Source: Plasmodium brasilianum | Taxonomy: Eukaryota > Apicomplexa > Aconoidasida > Haemosporida > Plasmodiidae | NCBI RefSeq assembly: GCF_023973825.1 | Contig: NC_090124.1 | Location: 240,001-304,000, forward strand | Direction of reading: 5' to 3' | Length of the DNA: 64,000 bases | Shown: in pieces, positions 1 through 9,514 of the stretch | Layout of the letters: each line of letters opens with the position of its first letter | Position numbering within the stretch: the first letter of the stretch is position 1 | The notes under the pieces: model-generated | The model's input: only the letters and a program-made list of their open reading frames with translations | Told to the model about the DNA's origin: nothing | Database searches by the model: none | Made by a program: the position numbers and the translations under genes

Positions 1-961
1 GTGTTGAAGCAGTTGACCCAGTTTATCAAACGAATATGTTAGAAGAATTAAAAAAAACAGGAAGACATGAAATGGTTGTTGGTTGGTATCACTCACATCC
101 CGGTTTTGGTTGTTGGCTATCGGGAACAGATGTAAATACACAGAAAAGTTTTGAACAATTAAACCCAAGAACTATTGGTGTTGTGGTTGACCCAATTCAG
201 TCAGTTAAAGGTAAAGTTGTTATTGATTGTTTTCGATTAATTAATCCTCATATTTTAATGTTAGGACAAGAGCCAAGACAAACAACATCAAATATTGGCT
301 ACCTAACCAAACCAACATTAACTGCTTTAGTACATGGGCTAAACAGAAATTACTATTCCATTGTTATCAATTATAGAAAAAACGAATTAGAAAAAAATAT
401 GCTCTTAAATTTACATAAAGATATTTGGGCGAAGCCTTTAAAATTAACTGAATTTAATGAACAGAAAAAAAATACAAGTGAAACGTTAGATAGCATTAAA
501 AAATTAACGAAATTATATAATAAAAATTTACTTAATGAAATGAAAAAAACCAATGAAGAAATTCTTTTAGAAAATATAGGAAAAATAGACGCAAAAAAAA
601 GGATTCAAAACTGTGTTGAAACGTTATTAAATGATTCTATTCTTACATGCATCGGTACGTACACTATTTAAAAAATGAAAATTCAATGGCACCCTTAATT
701 TTTTTTTTTTTTTTCTTAATATAATTGGTGTATTATGATGTCATTACGCCATAACTAATATAAAGCGAACACGGAAACACATGTGCATATATGTATGCAT
801 ATATGCATACATATGTCCATACATATGTCCATACATATGTCCATACATATGTTAATACATATGTTAATACATATATTTATATATCACATATTCACGTAAT
901 TCATTTTTGGTCTGCAAATTTTTTCCTTTTAGGTACAATGGCTAACACCCTATTTTTTTAA
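1..961 (+). CDS. RPN11: 26S proteasome regulatory subunit RPN11 (JAMM deubiquitinase), 5' truncated
   Basis: This is the C-terminal part of the zinc metalloprotease of the proteasome lid that cuts ubiquitin chains off substrates as they are translocated. The coding frame starts at base 3 and the 5' end lies outside the window. The JAMM motif is visible (HSHPGFGCWLSGTD, giving HxH and the downstream Asp), followed by the family's VVVDPIQSVKGKVVIDCFRL stretch. The first exon would run into a stop at 671, but a strong donor (gtacgt) at 655 pairs with an acceptor at 931-932. Splicing gives a 29-nt last exon (933-961) ending TMANTLFF, which corresponds to the hydrophobic end of other RPN11 proteins. 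Exons: 3-654 and 933-961. The 278-nt intron holds a tandem repeat of catacatatgtc-like units (about 785-870). Identification is certain; the last exon is inferred from phase and similarity. Confidence 0.96.
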
Positions 962-1846
962 GAACCTTGGTTTTTACGCTTTATGCATATGTATATATTT
1001 ATACATATATTCCCGTATATACACATATGTACACGTATTTACACACATATACACATATGTACACGTATTTACACACATATACACATATATACACGTACTT
1101 ACACGTGTTTACACATATATACACACGTACGTGGGTTTATGTACCCGAGCTGAAAGGGACTAAATTTTTTTTTTTTTTTTTTTTTGTAAATAATAGATAA
1201 GCATGCACATATAATAAAAAAGAAAAATGATATACAAATTAAAATATTTATTTTTTCCTTTAACAAGTTAATTTTTGTTTTTTTACAAATTATAATAAAG
1301 CAGTGTAACGTTGTTTGTTCCATATACACTCCACTTCGCCATTTGCTCAAACCGAATGCAGCATTTTTGTTCATATATGCAAACCAGTAAAAGGACTAAA
1401 TAATACACAAGGTCACACGTGATAATATTTCTTATTATAACACTTTGAAAACTATTAATCATTAAATTTAAAAAAATGTGATTCTTGATATATTTTTTAA
1501 AAAACGTGCATAAATTATGAGTATTCTTCTTTCACTGTATATATATATATATAATTTTATATATAGGCGAACACGCCCATGTATATTAGATATGTGCGCA
1601 AATGCACATTTCTCCTTCAAAAATTATAATCACAAGAAATTTTGTATTTTTCAACTATATGCTTCTTCAACTTCATTTTTTTTTTTTCCCTCATAAAACT
1701 CCCCTATATACACCAAAAAGATAATATGAACAAAATAAAATTAAGATATAATTAAGTTTCGTCTAATTTTTTTAAAAATAATGAAACATTTTAGAATTAC
1801 TAAGTTTTATTTTCGTTTAATTGGTAAATTGCTATTATGTTATTAA

Positions 1847-1881
<35 letters not shown>

Positions 1882-2278
1882 ATTTTTTTTATTTTTTTTT
1901 GTAGTTATTTTTTTTAATGTTTAACATTCCCTAACATACAAGGAGAAAACCCGAAATGAAATTAAATGTTCAACTTTTTTAAAAAATAATGATAAATTTT
2001 TTTTTTTTTCCCTTGATCTTTTTGTTCTTTAAGATCTGATTACTCATGTCCTTTGTCCTTAAATTGATCAAAATATATAATTCTATAAAGCACCAAAGGG
2101 TTTTTTTGCTTAATAAAAAGTGCACAAATATATCTTTTCACTTTTACCATAAAGCACAAAACGATAATACTAGCGTATTACACATATATATATGTGTGTG
2201 TATGCCCTATAACTTCCCTTTTTTTTAAACTTCTTTCTTTTTTTCACATATTTTATTACCCTTTTTTTGTCCAAAGCA
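962..2278. other. Intergenic region with short tandem repeats
   Basis: No coding exon is supported here. Bases 1010-1120 hold an imperfect repeat of tacacgtatttacacacata-type units. Several poly-T runs and a TA tract (about 1538-1550) follow. The right half should carry the 5' untranslated region and promoter of the small secreted-protein gene that begins at 2279. Confidence 0.6.
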
Positions 2279-3009
2279 ATGTTTAAAAACATTTTTTTAT
2301 GTTTTTCCTTTTTGCTCTTTTCACAACTAAATTGTATGTTAATAACTTATAAAGTAAATATCACCCTAATTAGAAAATTAATCTTTAAATTATTATATGT
2401 ACATTTTATTTTCCATTTCAGATATATTATGCGATTACCGAAAATGCTCAAGCGTCACTAGTGATGAAGAAGTCTTATCTTATTGTAAGAACGAGTCAGA
2501 ATGTTATATCAAGAATGTAGGTAATTCTGAATATTCATCTATTTCCTGCTTATGCAAAAAATATATGGAAGACTACTTTTTTGCTGGACCTGATTGCTCG
2601 ATAAGTAAATTCTGATTACACGTTTTTGTAAAAATTAACTGTATAATAGACTCATAATATTTTCTTATATCCATTCCTTCTTTTTATCCATCTTTTCATC
2701 TCCTTTTATTTTTTATTTTATACAGGGATTCCCTATCACTATAAAACCATGAGTACGAATCAAATGCGCCCATGGCACAATGGAATTATTATATTTAAGG
2801 TTTTTATTTATCCATCTACCTGTCTATATGTCTGTCTATTTGTTTACTTATTTTTTTTTTTTTTTTTATTTACCCCCACCCCACACACATTAACAGAATA
2901 TAACGAAGTTCTTAATACTAGCTGGATAGAGGACTTATTTAAAATAAATACATGGAAAAATGAAGAAAATAGAGTGGGTAAAATTTGTGTCAACCCCCAA
3001 TGCACTTAA
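2279..3009 (+). CDS. Small secreted EGF-like cysteine-rich protein, four exons, function unknown
   Basis: I do not recognise this gene. Exon 1 (2279-2333) encodes a signal peptide (MFKNIFLCFSFLLFSQLN) and ends at a strong gtatgt donor in phase 1. Exon 2 (2422-2604) restores the frame and encodes seven cysteines, the last ones as CLC-x12-C with Gly-Pro before the final Cys, as in EGF-like domains. Exon 3 (2726-2799) continues in phase with RIPYHYKTMSTNQMRPWHNG. Exon 4 is uncertain. A tail with two more cysteines (ending GKICVNPQCT, stop at 3009) lies just downstream. Removing the obvious 97-nt intron 2800-2896 puts it out of frame; leaving the segment in keeps the frame and adds a hydrophobic stretch. 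An apparent TTG-start extension upstream of 2279 was not used. The protein is probably secreted or surface-exposed. The neighbouring genes to the right also encode secreted proteins. Confidence 0.6.
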
Positions 3010-3581
3010 AATTTTATAAATTATTTTCCCCTTTTATATATTTTAATTTTCTCCGTAAAAAGAAGAAAAAAAAAAAAAATGATGATGATCAAAAAAAATA
3101 TTGTTAAAATGAAGAATACTTGAAAATATTGAATCTTAAAAAAATATATTAAAAGGTAGAATACATGAACTGAATCTTAAAGTAGGCTATAAGTAAATAC
3201 AACTCATGGACAAAAATAAACAAATGCTATATAAAATATTTTACCAAGTTAAAATTAAAGAAGGCGCTAACATATTAGGCACATGCATTTTATATATATT
3301 AAGTGAAGAATATATGAAGAATATATAAAGAACATATGAAAAACATATGAATAACAAACTTGCCATTTTTATTATATTTAAAATTAACTCTGTATTTAAA
3401 AAGGATAAATTATTATACGTTAAAATGGATAATCGTATTTTCGTGAAATGACGAATTATGCGGGAAAAATTTGCATACGTTGATTAGTTATATATAAATG
3501 TATACATATATATATATATATATATATTATATCACATAAACTTGCGAATGTAGGCATGCATGTAAATATGTATGTACGTAT
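3010..3581. other. Convergent intergenic region
   Basis: This holds the 3' flanks of two genes that point towards each other. It contains A-rich tracts, degenerate atatgaagaatat-like repeats near 3300-3350 and a TA microsatellite at about 3508-3527. No coding sequence is seen. Confidence 0.55.
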
Positions 3582-4370
3582 CTATTCGTCTGTCAGCTCT
3601 TCTTGAAGGATCTGCTCGTACTCGAGCAACAATTTATTTTTTATACCTTTTGCCACCTTCATATATTCCTTTTGAGCTGGCTTTAGTAACACATCCAAGT
3701 CTTCATTAATCATTGCATAAATATTTTTTTTGTTTTCATGAATGTTTTTGAATACCTTATTTTCATACTCATAAAATTCATCTATCTTTCTTTCTTCTTC
3801 AGCAATACTTGGAATATCTTCTTCATTAATATAGTCTATATGTTGAACTCCATTTTCCTTTTTAACTCTATCGGTTATATCTTTTAATATATTCAGTTGT
3901 TTTAATACTGTTTTACTGGTATCACTGTTCAGGTTTTCAGTTTCCCCTTTCTCACCAACTTTTACTACTTCATTGTCATCATCACTTTCGTCATCTCTTT
4001 CGTCATAATATTCTTCATCATCCTCTTCATCATCCTCTTCATCATCAACTTCCTTATCACCTTCATATTCTTTGACTCTACTTTTCACACTTAAAAATGC
4101 TGCATCACCTAACGATTTATCTGTGTGTATCTCCTTTTCCATAGTTCTTCCTTCTGTATTCTGTAGATTACCACGATAATATGCTTTCTTACATTTTTTA
4201 CCTGAACAAGCAATATCTATACTTGCGTTAGTAACAACCTCAATTTTTTTCTTCCCACCATTTTCATCATCTTTTTCCTTTTCAACCTTTTCCCATTTCG
4301 TATATTTTCTCCTCGCTATTACAACGTGAAGAAATAAAAGAAATAAAATATATGTTATGTACCCTTTCAT
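3582..4370 (-). CDS. Secreted acidic protein, 262 residues, function unknown
   Basis: This single-exon gene has a clear signal peptide (MKGYITYILFLLFLHVVIA, then RRKYTKW). The mature part starts basic and contains one close cysteine pair (CSGKKC, about residues 55-60). A strongly acidic block of Asp, Glu and Tyr follows at about residues 107-135. The C-terminal half is charged and probably helical, ending LQEELTDE. No transmembrane segment follows the signal peptide, so the product should enter the secretory pathway and be exported, stored or placed in the vacuole. No ER-retention motif of the xDEL type is present. I do not recognise a family. The gene sits head-to-tail with the 1081-residue secreted protein, which also has an acidic block. 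Apart from composition I see no alignment between the two. Confidence 0.8.
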   Translation of the reverse strand: MKGYITYILFLLFLHVVIARRKYTKWEKVEKEKDDENGGKKKIEVVTNASIDIACSGKKCKKAYYRGNLQNTEGRTMEKEIHTDKSLGDAAFLSVKSRVKEYEGDKEVDDEEDDEEDDEEYYDERDDESDDDNEVVKVGEKGETENLNSDTSKTVLKQLNILKDITDRVKKENGVQHIDYINEEDIPSIAEEERKIDEFYEYENKVFKNIHENKKNIYAMINEDLDVLLKPAQKEYMKVAKGIKNKLLLEYEQILQEELTDE

Positions 4371-4789
4371 CCTTTAAAAATAATAAAAAAAAAAAAAAAA
4401 AAGTAAAATAAAAAAATGTCTCCAAAAATATAAACACAATGGTTTAAACCAGTTTAAGAAGAATATTAAAAATAAAAAAAAGCATTTAATATCGTACTAT
4501 TACGCAAATAAGGTGTTAATACAAACAGAGTAATAGAAATGCAGTGTGTGTATTTTTCGCAATATAGTGCTAATACTACAAAAAGGATAAACAAACGAAC
4601 AAACAAATAAAAAAACATATAAATAAAGTGCACAAATAAAAGAACAACATATAACAAACCATTAAAAAGTTGTCTACAAAAATAAAGTTCAGGGAGACAT
4701 TGTGCAAATGGCGTGTACATTATAAGACAAAATACACAGCATGAAAAATACACAAAAAAGGGAAAATTCAAACGTTTATTTTTCTTCAG

Positions 4790-4834
<45 letters not shown>

Positions 4835-6268
4835 ATTTGATTTCAGTATTAGAGGAAAAAATCGTGTACTTTTTTTAAAAAGCTCCTTGCATCGTTGTCA
4901 AAGCGGATAGCATTAAAGACATCTCATATTTATTCTATATTTTTTTTTTTTTTTTGTGATAAAAAATAAAAAGATGCTTTCATTTTTTTAGCTGTATTAA
5001 AAAAAAAAAAAAAAAAAATTTTTACCTGAACAACATTATTTTGCAACATAGTTGTACATAATTTTTCTCTTTTTTTTTTTTTTTTTTTTTTGCAGCTAGC
5101 TAAATAACGGAAATATAGTAATGTTCTTTATAATGACAAGTGAACTAAAATTTAATATATGAAACTTTTAAATCTATAAAAAATAACGTGTCAACCCTTA
5201 TAAATATGAGGAAAACTTAAAAGTCAAAAAAAGTTCAAATTAGTATAAATATTATTCATTGTTATTATAAAAATATACCATTATTGTAATATTCAAACAT
5301 TAAATTCATTCAATTGATGAAAGCTATAAAAATGTCGCATCAATCTTTATCAAATTAGACAAGTACAAAAAAATACTATGTAGAAAATAAGAATGCTCGT
5401 AAATATATTTCGACATAGACCCATAAAAATATGGACCATATTTTTCAAATTCTTTTTAATTACATATAATCTATTAATTCAAAATTATAGTTAACAACTG
5501 TACACTACAACTTTGATTTTAATACATTCATTAATAATTGTTCTTTTTCTGAATTTTTTATTATGTGCATTTTTTCCTTTTACTTACTCTAATTCTTCTA
5601 TTTATTTCTTCTCTTTTTTTCTTTTTTTTTTTTTTTTTTCCTACCTTAATTCCAATGTCATAGAATGATGTGTAAAACAAAAACCAAAAAAAAAAAAAAG
5701 GAAAAATGAAGTTATAATTTGTAATTTTAAAAGTTGTTAGATTTATGAAATAGTAATAACATCAGAAAGCATGTATATTTCGCTCAAGTGTCATATAAAT
5801 TATTTCCATAAAAAATAAGAATCAGCCATGGTGTAAAGAAATTTAAAGCAAATAAGCTACTAAAGGAAAGGCAATAAAACAAACAAATGAGTAGTGAACG
5901 AATAACGAATGAATAACAAATATGCAGAGATATAACCAAACTGAAGAGATTAAAGATAGGTTTAACAACGAAGTGAAAAAACGAATAAGCATAATATGCT
6001 AAAATAAAATATGTATCAAGCACAAAAAAATGAAAAATATAACGATTCGTAAATTAAAAACTTTAATTATAAGCAAATTTTAGAATCAGGTACAAGATAC
6101 CTAAAACATCAAGATGTTAAATGAAGTTGTTTTTCCATTTTCTTTAAAAAGGAATATTAAAAGAATAGTCCTTGTACATACATTTGTATCACGAATGTTC
6201 AGCATAAATGTCCAGAACAAATGGGATGTTAAAAGAAGCCGTTTTATGGATAACACATAAAGATGGAT
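4371..6268. other. Intergenic region, AT-rich, poly-A/poly-T and TA tracts
   Basis: This is the upstream region of the 262-residue protein gene and the 3' flank of the 1081-residue protein gene. It contains a (TA)n tract at 4793-4826 and poly-A or poly-T runs near 4941, 4999, 5072 and 5620. The open frames on both strands are composed of simple-sequence residues and have no gene-like features. Confidence 0.55.
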
Positions 6269-9200
6269 TTATTTTTTCCCCTGTTCATTAATTTTTTCAA
6301 ACTCATCAAATTGTTCAATTATTTTATTGTCTGAAGGAGCGGGATTTTTTAATTCTTCTTTTATTTTTCTTTCCATTCTTTTCAATTTTTTGAATTCTTT
6401 ATTAATTTTCTTTATTTCATGTTTTATTTCCTTTTTATTTAAATTGGTTTCATTTGAATCATCAGACATACTTAACAAAGAACTTTTGTCCGTAGAAACT
6501 TTTTTCCCTAAAGGACCTATAGATTTTACTCTTGAAGCAGAATCATTTTTTTTTAAGGATTTTTTTTTATTATTTAGATCCTTATTAAATTCATTATTCT
6601 TTTCATTTATTGTTCTTGCTGTTTTACTTGTCACACCTTCGATAGACTTTTTCATTTCCTTTACGCCTTTATCAATGCCATTTGTAAAATTATTCTTGGT
6701 CTTATTGATTCCATCAGTTACACCATTTATGACCTTATTAGTAGCACTTGTTACATTATTCTTGGCCTTATCAATTCCGTTTGTCACACTATTCTTGACC
6801 TTATCAGTGCCACTTGACACATTATTCTTTACTTTATCAATTCCGTTTGTCAAACTATTCTTGACCTTATCAGTGCTCTCTTTGGCCGATTTCACAGCTT
6901 TGTCAATAACGCTTTTCCCTTTTTCTTTAATTTTATCAGCTCCTTTATTTGCTTTCTTTTTAGATTTATCAATGACTTTTTTGGTACCACTTTTTAGTTT
7001 ACCAGTGTCATTCTTCAATCTGCCCTTAAACTTATCAGAGCTTTTTCTGGCTGCTTTCACAGCTTTGTCAGCAATATGTTCTCCTTTCTTTTTTATTATG
7101 TAAGATCCTTTTTTTGCCTTTATTTTAGTTTTATTCATAGCATTTTTTGCACTCTTTTTAATTGCATTCTTACTATCTTCAACTACTTCCAGTGCTTTAT
7201 TAGCATATTTTTTCCCTTTTTCTTTAACCTTATAGGCACCCTTTTTTGCTTTTTTATATTTATCAATACTCTTTTTTGTTACTTTCTTAATTTTATCTAT
7301 AAATTTATTACCTTTTTTTGATAATTTATCCAAATTAAACTTTTTATTTATAGATCTTGATACTTTATTTGTTGCTGAGTCTATCAGATTATTAGTCCCT
7401 TTTTTCACCAAACTACTTAACAAGTTTTTTACTCCTGATAATTCACCATCATCATTTTCCTCATCGTTTTCAACATAATCCTCGTATTCATCGTCGTTTT
7501 CGTCATAATCCTCATATTCATCGTCGTTTTCGTCATAATCCTCATATTCATCGTCGTTTTCGTCATAATCCTCATATTCATCGTCGTTTTCGTCGTAGCT
7601 TTCATATTTATTTTCTACGTCATCCTCGTCGTAGTCCTCGTGTTCATCGTCGTTCTCGTCGTAATCCTCATATTCATTATCGTCTTCTACATTTTCTTCA
7701 TCATCTTCATAGTCTTCATCCTCCATATAATCCATATCATTCTCATCGATATAATCCCCCGCATCATCATTATCATCGTCCGGCATTTCATCATTCTTCG
7801 CTCCACTTAACACTTGCGTAAAGGATGCTGTATCTTCTAAGTGGCCTTTATTTGTTTGTAGATGTGATAAGTCTAATGCTTCATCTCCATTACTATACAA
7901 TTTATCACCATGAGCAATAGTACCACTATCATTACTTATGTTTTGTGACACCTTAAGGTTTGATTCACTCATTGGTAAATTTGAAGTATTATAAAAAGAA
8001 TTTTCATAACCTGAATTTTGTACTTCTGTTTTTTCCTTTTTTTCATTCTCGTACCAGGTTTCTCTGCCAATATTAAAATTCTCATTGACCATATATTTTA
8101 AACCAACTGAATAATCATCAGCAAATATTTGGTTCTGTAAAATTGCTTTAAAAAAAAGAGTACATTTTCCGTTATCATCAATATTTTCCACAGAATTATC
8201 ATTCGACGTCCCTCTTGGTGAATAGTTGAAGGTATGGTTTTTAATGTCTACCTCTTTGTTCGCGCTTCTTACTTCTTCTGCCTCTGTGTCTATTTGTGCC
8301 TTTGCTTCTTCTGATTCTGCTTCCCCTACTTTATCCGGGAAAAATGATTCCAGCACATTATCCCTCTTCAATAAATCATAGCAATAAAATACTTGTCTAA
8401 CGGAAGATATGAAAAGATCATCCATGTTATTTTCTAAAATTTTATTATAACTTTCTTCATGTTTTTTATCTTGTAATAAATATATTACCTTTTTCTTCAT
8501 CATAAACGAATTATTCAAATTTTCTAATAATTCATAAAGGGGAGCATTGTGCATGCTGGAGTTATCTTTCCGCATGTTCCCATTTCCTTCTGACTGTTCA
8601 TACATTATTAACTTCTCTTTTTCATCTACTAATTTGTTCTTAAGGGACTTATGTATATTTAATACATGACTTATACTATCTATGTAATTAATTATATCAT
8701 CAATAGTTTCAATATATTCTGAATAATTACTATATAAAATGGGACTACTATTCGTTAACTGTACATTCGATATAATAGACTCAGCTGATTCCATTTGTTT
8801 ATCCAACTTTCTGTATTCCTTATCCAAGATCGATTCAGTATTACTAATTTTTTCATCTTTAGGTAAAAAGGAAATGTAATCTAAAGTTTTATCTAACCCT
8901 TTAAATAATTCACTCTTGTTATTTTCATTTAATTTTTCTAAATTTAAATTAAAAGTATACCTCATATAACAATAAGTTGTGAATCTACCTTTTGAATTCT
9001 TCTGATAAACTTTACGTACCATATGAATATCATTTTCTGTAGATTCTTCAGATGAAATAACTTTCATATTATTTCCATCTTCTCTGTAATTTTCTTGTTC
9101 GCCCTGAATATCATTTTGTGTTTCTCCACTATCGTCTTCAGTATTATCAACATTAGCATCTGCATTAACATCCTCATTAACGTCCGTTTCATCATCACTC

Positions 9201-9514
9201 AAATGTCCTAAACTTATATCTTCTTTTTTTTTCTGTACATCATTTATACCTTTTAATTTGTCTATTTCCTGTACGATTAGGGCTCTTTCAAGAACATTCT
9301 CTTTTATTTTTTCAAATGTTTTAATTTTTATTTTTTTCCCATTTTGAATAATAATCTTTTCTTTTTTTAAATGCTCATTTGATAATAGTAAATCTTTATC
9401 TACTAACTCTATTTTTAAATTAATTTTTTTATCGTGAAGCTGTCCACGATAAAGAACTGGAAAACAAACAGACAGACAACAAAAAAAAGTGGCTAACAGT
9501 TTGAATTTTCCCAT
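6269..9514 (-). CDS. Large secreted protein with acidic 10-mer repeats and a 21-unit 11-mer Lys-rich repeat domain
   Basis: This is a 1081-residue single-exon protein that I do not recognise. It begins with a signal peptide (MGKFKLLATFFCCLSVCFPVLYRG). Residues about 25-480 are mixed-charge and possibly partly folded, with a few scattered cysteines. Residues about 595-695 form an acidic block containing the unit YDENDDEYED repeated nearly perfectly. Residues 735-965 are 231 residues made of exactly 21 consecutive 11-residue units with no gap. Typical units are TDKVKNSLTNG and KSVIDKAVKSA. This period is known from amphipathic, lipid- or stress-associated helices (synuclein, perilipin, group 3 LEA proteins). 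A charged coiled-coil-like tail follows. No membrane segment is seen beyond the signal peptide. The strand start is clear: the ATG at 9514 directly precedes the signal peptide. The function is unknown; association with lipid or membrane surfaces is inferred only from the repeat. Confidence 0.85.
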   Translation of the reverse strand: MGKFKLLATFFCCLSVCFPVLYRGQLHDKKINLKIELVDKDLLLSNEHLKKEKIIIQNGKKIKIKTFEKIKENVLERALIVQEIDKLKGINDVQKKKEDISLGHLSDDETDVNEDVNADANVDNTEDDSGETQNDIQGEQENYREDGNNMKVISSEESTENDIHMVRKVYQKNSKGRFTTYCYMRYTFNLNLEKLNENNKSELFKGLDKTLDYISFLPKDEKISNTESILDKEYRKLDKQMESAESIISNVQLTNSSPILYSNYSEYIETIDDIINYIDSISHVLNIHKSLKNKLVDEKEKLIMYEQSEGNGNMRKDNSSMHNAPLYELLENLNNSFMMKKKVIYLLQDKKHEESYNKILENNMDDLFISSVRQVFYCYDLLKRDNVLESFFPDKVGEAESEEAKAQIDTEAEEVRSANKEVDIKNHTFNYSPRGTSNDNSVENIDDNGKCTLFFKAILQNQIFADDYSVGLKYMVNENFNIGRETWYENEKKEKTEVQNSGYENSFYNTSNLPMSESNLKVSQNISNDSGTIAHGDKLYSNGDEALDLSHLQTNKGHLEDTASFTQVLSGAKNDEMPDDDNDDAGDYIDENDMDYMEDEDYEDDEENVEDDNEYEDYDENDDEHEDYDEDDVENKYESYDENDDEYEDYDENDDEYEDYDENDDEYEDYDENDDEYEDYVENDEENDDGELSGVKNLLSSLVKKGTNNLIDSATNKVSRSINKKFNLDKLSKKGNKFIDKIKKVTKKSIDKYKKAKKGAYKVKEKGKKYANKALEVVEDSKNAIKKSAKNAMNKTKIKAKKGSYIIKKKGEHIADKAVKAARKSSDKFKGRLKNDTGKLKSGTKKVIDKSKKKANKGADKIKEKGKSVIDKAVKSAKESTDKVKNSLTNGIDKVKNNVSSGTDKVKNSVTNGIDKAKNNVTSATNKVINGVTDGINKTKNNFTNGIDKGVKEMKKSIEGVTSKTARTINEKNNEFNKDLNNKKKSLKKNDSASRVKSIGPLGKKVSTDKSSLLSMSDDSNETNLNKKEIKHEIKKINKEFKKLKRMERKIKEELKNPAPSDNKIIEQFDEFEKINEQGKK
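6620..7312 (-). repeat. 21 contiguous 11-residue coding repeats (amphipathic-helix type)
   Basis: This segment encodes residues 735-965 of the secreted protein and is exactly 21 x 33 nt. Most units carry Asp/Asn-Lys at positions 5-6, hydrophobic residues at positions 4 and 7, and Lys at position 8. The units vary in sequence and codons, so the period is held at the protein level rather than being a recent DNA expansion. Confidence 0.9.
7455..7690 (-). repeat. 30-nt tandem repeat encoding an acidic decapeptide
   Basis: Near-identical 30-nt units encode YDENDDEYED within the secreted protein, with diverged copies at the upstream edge (EHEDYDEDDVENKYES). DNA-level identity between the central copies indicates recent expansion, unlike the older 11-mer domain next to it. 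Confidence 0.85.

Noticed and set aside
6327..7103. 258-codon plus-strand frame opposite the secreted protein gene
   Set aside because: Antisense shadow of the Lys-rich 11-mer repeats; the minus-strand protein has a signal peptide and proper repeat structure.
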